Shown: positions 6,198 through 8,095 of the stretch, piece by piece | How positions within the stretch are numbered: position 1 is the stretch's first letter | How the letters are laid out: every line of letters starts with the position of its first letter | Assembly (NCBI GenBank): GCA_946886645.1 | Contig: CAMPIY010000078.1 | Span: 1-8,095, forward strand | Source: an uncultured Sphingomonas sp. | Lineage (GTDB): Bacteria > Pseudomonadota > Alphaproteobacteria > Sphingomonadales > Sphingomonadaceae | DNA length: 8,095 bases | Reading direction: 5' to 3' | Made by a program: the position numbers and the translations under genes | The notes under the pieces: generated by a model | Seen by the model: the letters and a program-made list of their open reading frames with translations, nothing else | What the model was told of the DNA's origin: nothing | The model's database searches: none

Positions 6198-7989
6198 GGA
6201 CCGTCCTCCCTTCCGTTCGATAGGCCACCAAATCTTCGTGACGGTCGTCAAGGGCGTTGGCGACCCGGACATGCGCTTCGATCATGTCGCTGATGCGGTA
6301 GGCGATCCGTGCGCTGGCCAGCCAATAGGATGCGAGGTCGACCAGCTCGTAGGGAGCGCTGTCCCGGCGGTCCCGGTGCTTGCCGACATAGCTGATGGCG
6401 GCGCCATAGCTCCAGCGGCCAGCGCTACCGTCGGCGGCCAATGACCCGCTATGGCGAGGCCGGCGATGCTCGCGCTCCGGCTCGACATCCGCGACCTTTT
6501 GCTCGGTCGCATCGAGATAGGCGTAGGTGCTGGACAGGCGCAGGGCAGGCGAGACCGCCCAACCAAGTTCGAACTCCACGCCCTGCCGCCTGCTGGTGCC
6601 ATTGGCATTGACGGTCGAGGTGAAGTCCGGACTGTCGACGATCTCGTCGCGCAGCCGCTGTCGATAGTAAGTTAGCGAGCCGGAGACGGAGCCCCGTGAA
6701 TAGCGGCCCGAAACCTCCCAGCCGCGCGACCGTTCGGGCTTCAGGGACGGATTGCCCACATAGGAGCCCGGGAAGAAGCCGTAGAGGTCGAAGAAGGTCG
6801 GCTGGGCGATGCCTTCGGCATAGTTTGCTGCGATTGAGAATGCCGGACTAATATCGGCACGCAGCGATGCGCGCACGCTGGTCGCGTCCTTGAACGTCGA
6901 AAACATGTCGCGGCGCACTGCAAGGCCCGGCGTCAGTGGGCCCATTTTCGCTCCACGCCATTCCAGGGTCAGCGCGTGATGGCGCCTTACGCGATCCTGG
7001 TTGGTCAAACCGCCAAAGGCGTCATCGCGCGCTTCAAACTTCTCGCGTTCGCCCTCCAGTGCGGCGATGAACTGGTGCCCGCCAAGGCGGCTTCCCGCTT
7101 CGATCGCCAGCGTCCGGCGACCGGCCGAAGTCCGGTTGAGGAAGAGGTCGTCGAGCTCGTTCCGATTTGAGGACCGCAGCAGGCTTGCCGACGCCACGGC
7201 ATAGGTGCGGTCGCGTTTTCCCCACTCGGCGAACAGCCTGCCAGCAGCCAGCCGATTGTGGGTTTCGTCCAGCGTGTCGTCATGCTGGAAGGTATCGAGG
7301 TCATAGCCGTCGAATTCGCTGAGGCTGCGGATCGCAAATCCCGAACCACCGATGAGAAAATCCGGCGACAGGCGGTAACGTCCCGAGATTCGTCCCGCCA
7401 GATTGCGATAGCCGTCGCGGTCCCCGTCGCCGGAGAAGGCATCGACACCGTTGCTTCCCTGGCCGGCGAGCCCCATCGACAGGCCACGATCCTGATCGCC
7501 CAATGAAGTGCGGCCGGCGACACGCCAGGTGGAATGGCTGCCATATTCCGTGAAGAGCTGGCTGGAATCGGCGCCGGGAGCCGCTCCCTCGACCGAGACC
7601 ACCCCGCCAACCGCTTCGGATCCCCAGAGGGCGGATTGCGGACCACGAACGACCTCGATGCGGCTCGCGAGGTCGGCGTTGAGCAGCTCGAACCGGGGCT
7701 CGTTGCCCGATGCCGGATCGTTCGCGCGGATGCCGTCGACGAATAGCAAGGTGTGATTGGCTTCGGCACCGCGGATGCGAAGCTGGGTCTGGGAGCCGGC
7801 AGTGCCGCTGGTCGATATCGCCGCCGAAGGGACAAGACGCAGATAATCCGACACGAGCGGCATACCGAGATGCTCGATCTTCTCGGCATCGATCAAAGTC
7901 ACGCTGGCGGGCGTGCGATCGGCCGCCTCTTCGGCGCGCGAGGCCGTCACGACGATCGCGGGGGGTTCTGAAATGGGCAAATCGGGCAT
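6166..7989 (-). CDS. btuB: TonB-dependent outer-membrane receptor, probable vitamin B12 receptor BtuB
   Basis: The 607-residue product is a TonB-dependent receptor that would carry corrinoids across the outer membrane. A TonB-box-like AIVVTASR lies at 11-18 (E. coli BtuB has DTLVVTA). The plug domain spans about 26-140, with LRIRGAEANHTLLFVDGIR and the IEVVRGPQSALWGSEAVGG signature. The 22-strand barrel fills the rest and ends in YRTEGRTVHAGLRLAFGR, with the aromatic residue third from the end instead of last. Length and plug motifs fit BtuB rather than the longer siderophore receptors. The ATG at 7989 follows GGAAGGA at 7995-8001. No signal peptide precedes the TonB box: only ten residues (MPDLPISEPP) do, and extension to an in-frame GTG at 8046 adds charged residues, not a hydrophobic stretch. 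A 5' deletion, frameshift or unusual export is possible. Confidence 0.88.
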   Translation of the reverse strand: MPDLPISEPPAIVVTASRAEEAADRTPASVTLIDAEKIEHLGMPLVSDYLRLVPSAAISTSGTAGSQTQLRIRGAEANHTLLFVDGIRANDPASGNEPRFELLNADLASRIEVVRGPQSALWGSEAVGGVVSVEGAAPGADSSQLFTEYGSHSTWRVAGRTSLGDQDRGLSMGLAGQGSNGVDAFSGDGDRDGYRNLAGRISGRYRLSPDFLIGGSGFAIRSLSEFDGYDLDTFQHDDTLDETHNRLAAGRLFAEWGKRDRTYAVASASLLRSSNRNELDDLFLNRTSAGRRTLAIEAGSRLGGHQFIAALEGEREKFEARDDAFGGLTNQDRVRRHHALTLEWRGAKMGPLTPGLAVRRDMFSTFKDATSVRASLRADISPAFSIAANYAEGIAQPTFFDLYGFFPGSYVGNPSLKPERSRGWEVSGRYSRGSVSGSLTYYRQRLRDEIVDSPDFTSTVNANGTSRRQGVEFELGWAVSPALRLSSTYAYLDATEQKVADVEPEREHRRPRHSGSLAADGSAGRWSYGAAISYVGKHRDRRDSAPYELVDLASYWLASARIAYRISDMIEAHVRVANALDDRHEDLVAYRTEGRTVHAGLRLAFGR

Positions 7990-7995
7990 GTTTTT

Positions 7996-8031
7996 CCTTC
8001 CGTTCCATGACAAGTCGTCACGGAGGGAAGG
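7996..8031 (-). promoter_or_regulatory. hairpin sequestering the btuB ribosome-binding site
   Basis: On the minus strand CCTTCC (8031-8026) can pair with GGAAGG (8001-7996). After a small internal loop, TCCGTGAC (8024-8017) pairs with GTCATGGA (8011-8004) around the pentaloop GACTT. That is 14 base pairs including one G-U. GGAAGG is the Shine-Dalgarno sequence of btuB, so the structure would block translation. No T-run follows, so a transcription terminator is unlikely. It fits the expression platform of a translational cobalamin riboswitch. Confidence 0.65.
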
Positions 8032-8095
8032 CATGGCCTCGCCCACGTCCCGCGGCTGGTCCCGGCCGGGAAACGGACGACGGGCCGGGGCGGGT
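8032..8095 (-). promoter_or_regulatory. partial cobalamin riboswitch leader (3' edge of aptamer and linker)
   Basis: The outermost bases on the minus strand read ACCCGCC (8095-8089). This agrees with the 3' end of the B12-box consensus AGYCAGGAGACCTGCC with one C/T difference, and the rest of the aptamer would lie beyond the window. The linker can fold: 8084-8082 and 8079-8075 (CCC, CGTCC) pair with 8050-8046 and 8044-8042 (GGACG, GGG), enclosing the palindrome TCCCGGCCGGGA at 8060-8071. Seven bases are weak evidence by themselves; support comes from the btuBFCD operon downstream and the hairpin over the ribosome site. Confidence 0.5.

Noticed and set aside
5638..6444. 268-residue plus-strand open frame opposite btuF and btuB
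   Set aside because: It is antisense to two clear genes and its composition is that of a shadow frame.
7005..7889. 294-residue Arg/Ser-rich minus-strand frame inside btuB
   Set aside because: It is an alternative frame within the plug and barrel coding region; Ser/Arg/Pro richness is typical of frame-shifted GC-rich coding sequence.
7996..8031. Intrinsic terminator upstream of btuB
   Set aside because: The hairpin is followed on the minus strand by AAAAAC and the btuB start, with no T-run, so sequestration of the ribosome site is the better reading.
8060..8071. Palindrome TCCCGGCCGGGA as an operator for a dimeric repressor
   Set aside because: It lies within the probable riboswitch linker and can act as a tetraloop hairpin arm. 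Palindromes of G and C are common at this base composition, and no second copy was noticed.
1..8095. Novel defence system, mobile element, CRISPR array or prophage
   Set aside because: All substantial coding space is taken by recognisable envelope, fatty-acid and B12-uptake genes. I saw no transposase, integrase, direct-repeat array or tRNA.

Overview
The window is GC-rich, densely coded bacterial chromosome from a Gram-negative, most likely an alphaproteobacterium of the Sphingomonadales type. Three observations support this: the rseP-bamA-ompH/skp-fabZ order with no lpxD between skp and fabZ, the style of the OmpH/Skp homologue (glutamine-rich, with a CxxC near the mature N-terminus), and the BtuB/BtuF/BtuC/BtuD protein sequences. 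The taxonomic call is an inference from family knowledge, not from a search.

Positions 1-3807, plus strand: envelope biogenesis. The first 35 bases look like the 3' end of rseP. After an 81-base gap with a possible stem-loop comes bamA (outer-membrane protein assembly, 880 aa), then an OmpH/Skp-type periplasmic chaperone, then fabZ (3-hydroxyacyl-ACP dehydratase). bamA/skp overlap by 1 base (TAATG) and skp/fabZ by 4 bases (ATGA), so the three genes look translationally coupled.

Positions 3773-8095, minus strand: a corrinoid (vitamin B12) uptake operon read from the right edge inward, btuB-btuF-btuC-btuD. It encodes an outer-membrane TonB-dependent receptor, a periplasmic binding protein, a FecCD-family permease and an ABC ATPase. 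Neighbouring genes overlap by 32, 4 and 4 bases. Upstream of btuB is a leader whose outermost seven bases match the 3' end of the B12-box consensus. It ends in a hairpin that would hide the btuB Shine-Dalgarno sequence, as expected for a translational cobalamin riboswitch whose aptamer mostly lies outside the window.

The two gene blocks converge, and fabZ and btuD overlap tail-to-tail by 35 bases with no space for a conventional intergenic terminator. I see no mobile element, CRISPR array, tRNA, rRNA or unknown multi-gene system. The main points of interest are the apparently missing signal peptide of BtuB, the riboswitch-like leader, the altered Q-loop of BtuD, the cysteine pairs in BamA and Skp, the missing lpx genes and the 3' overlap.
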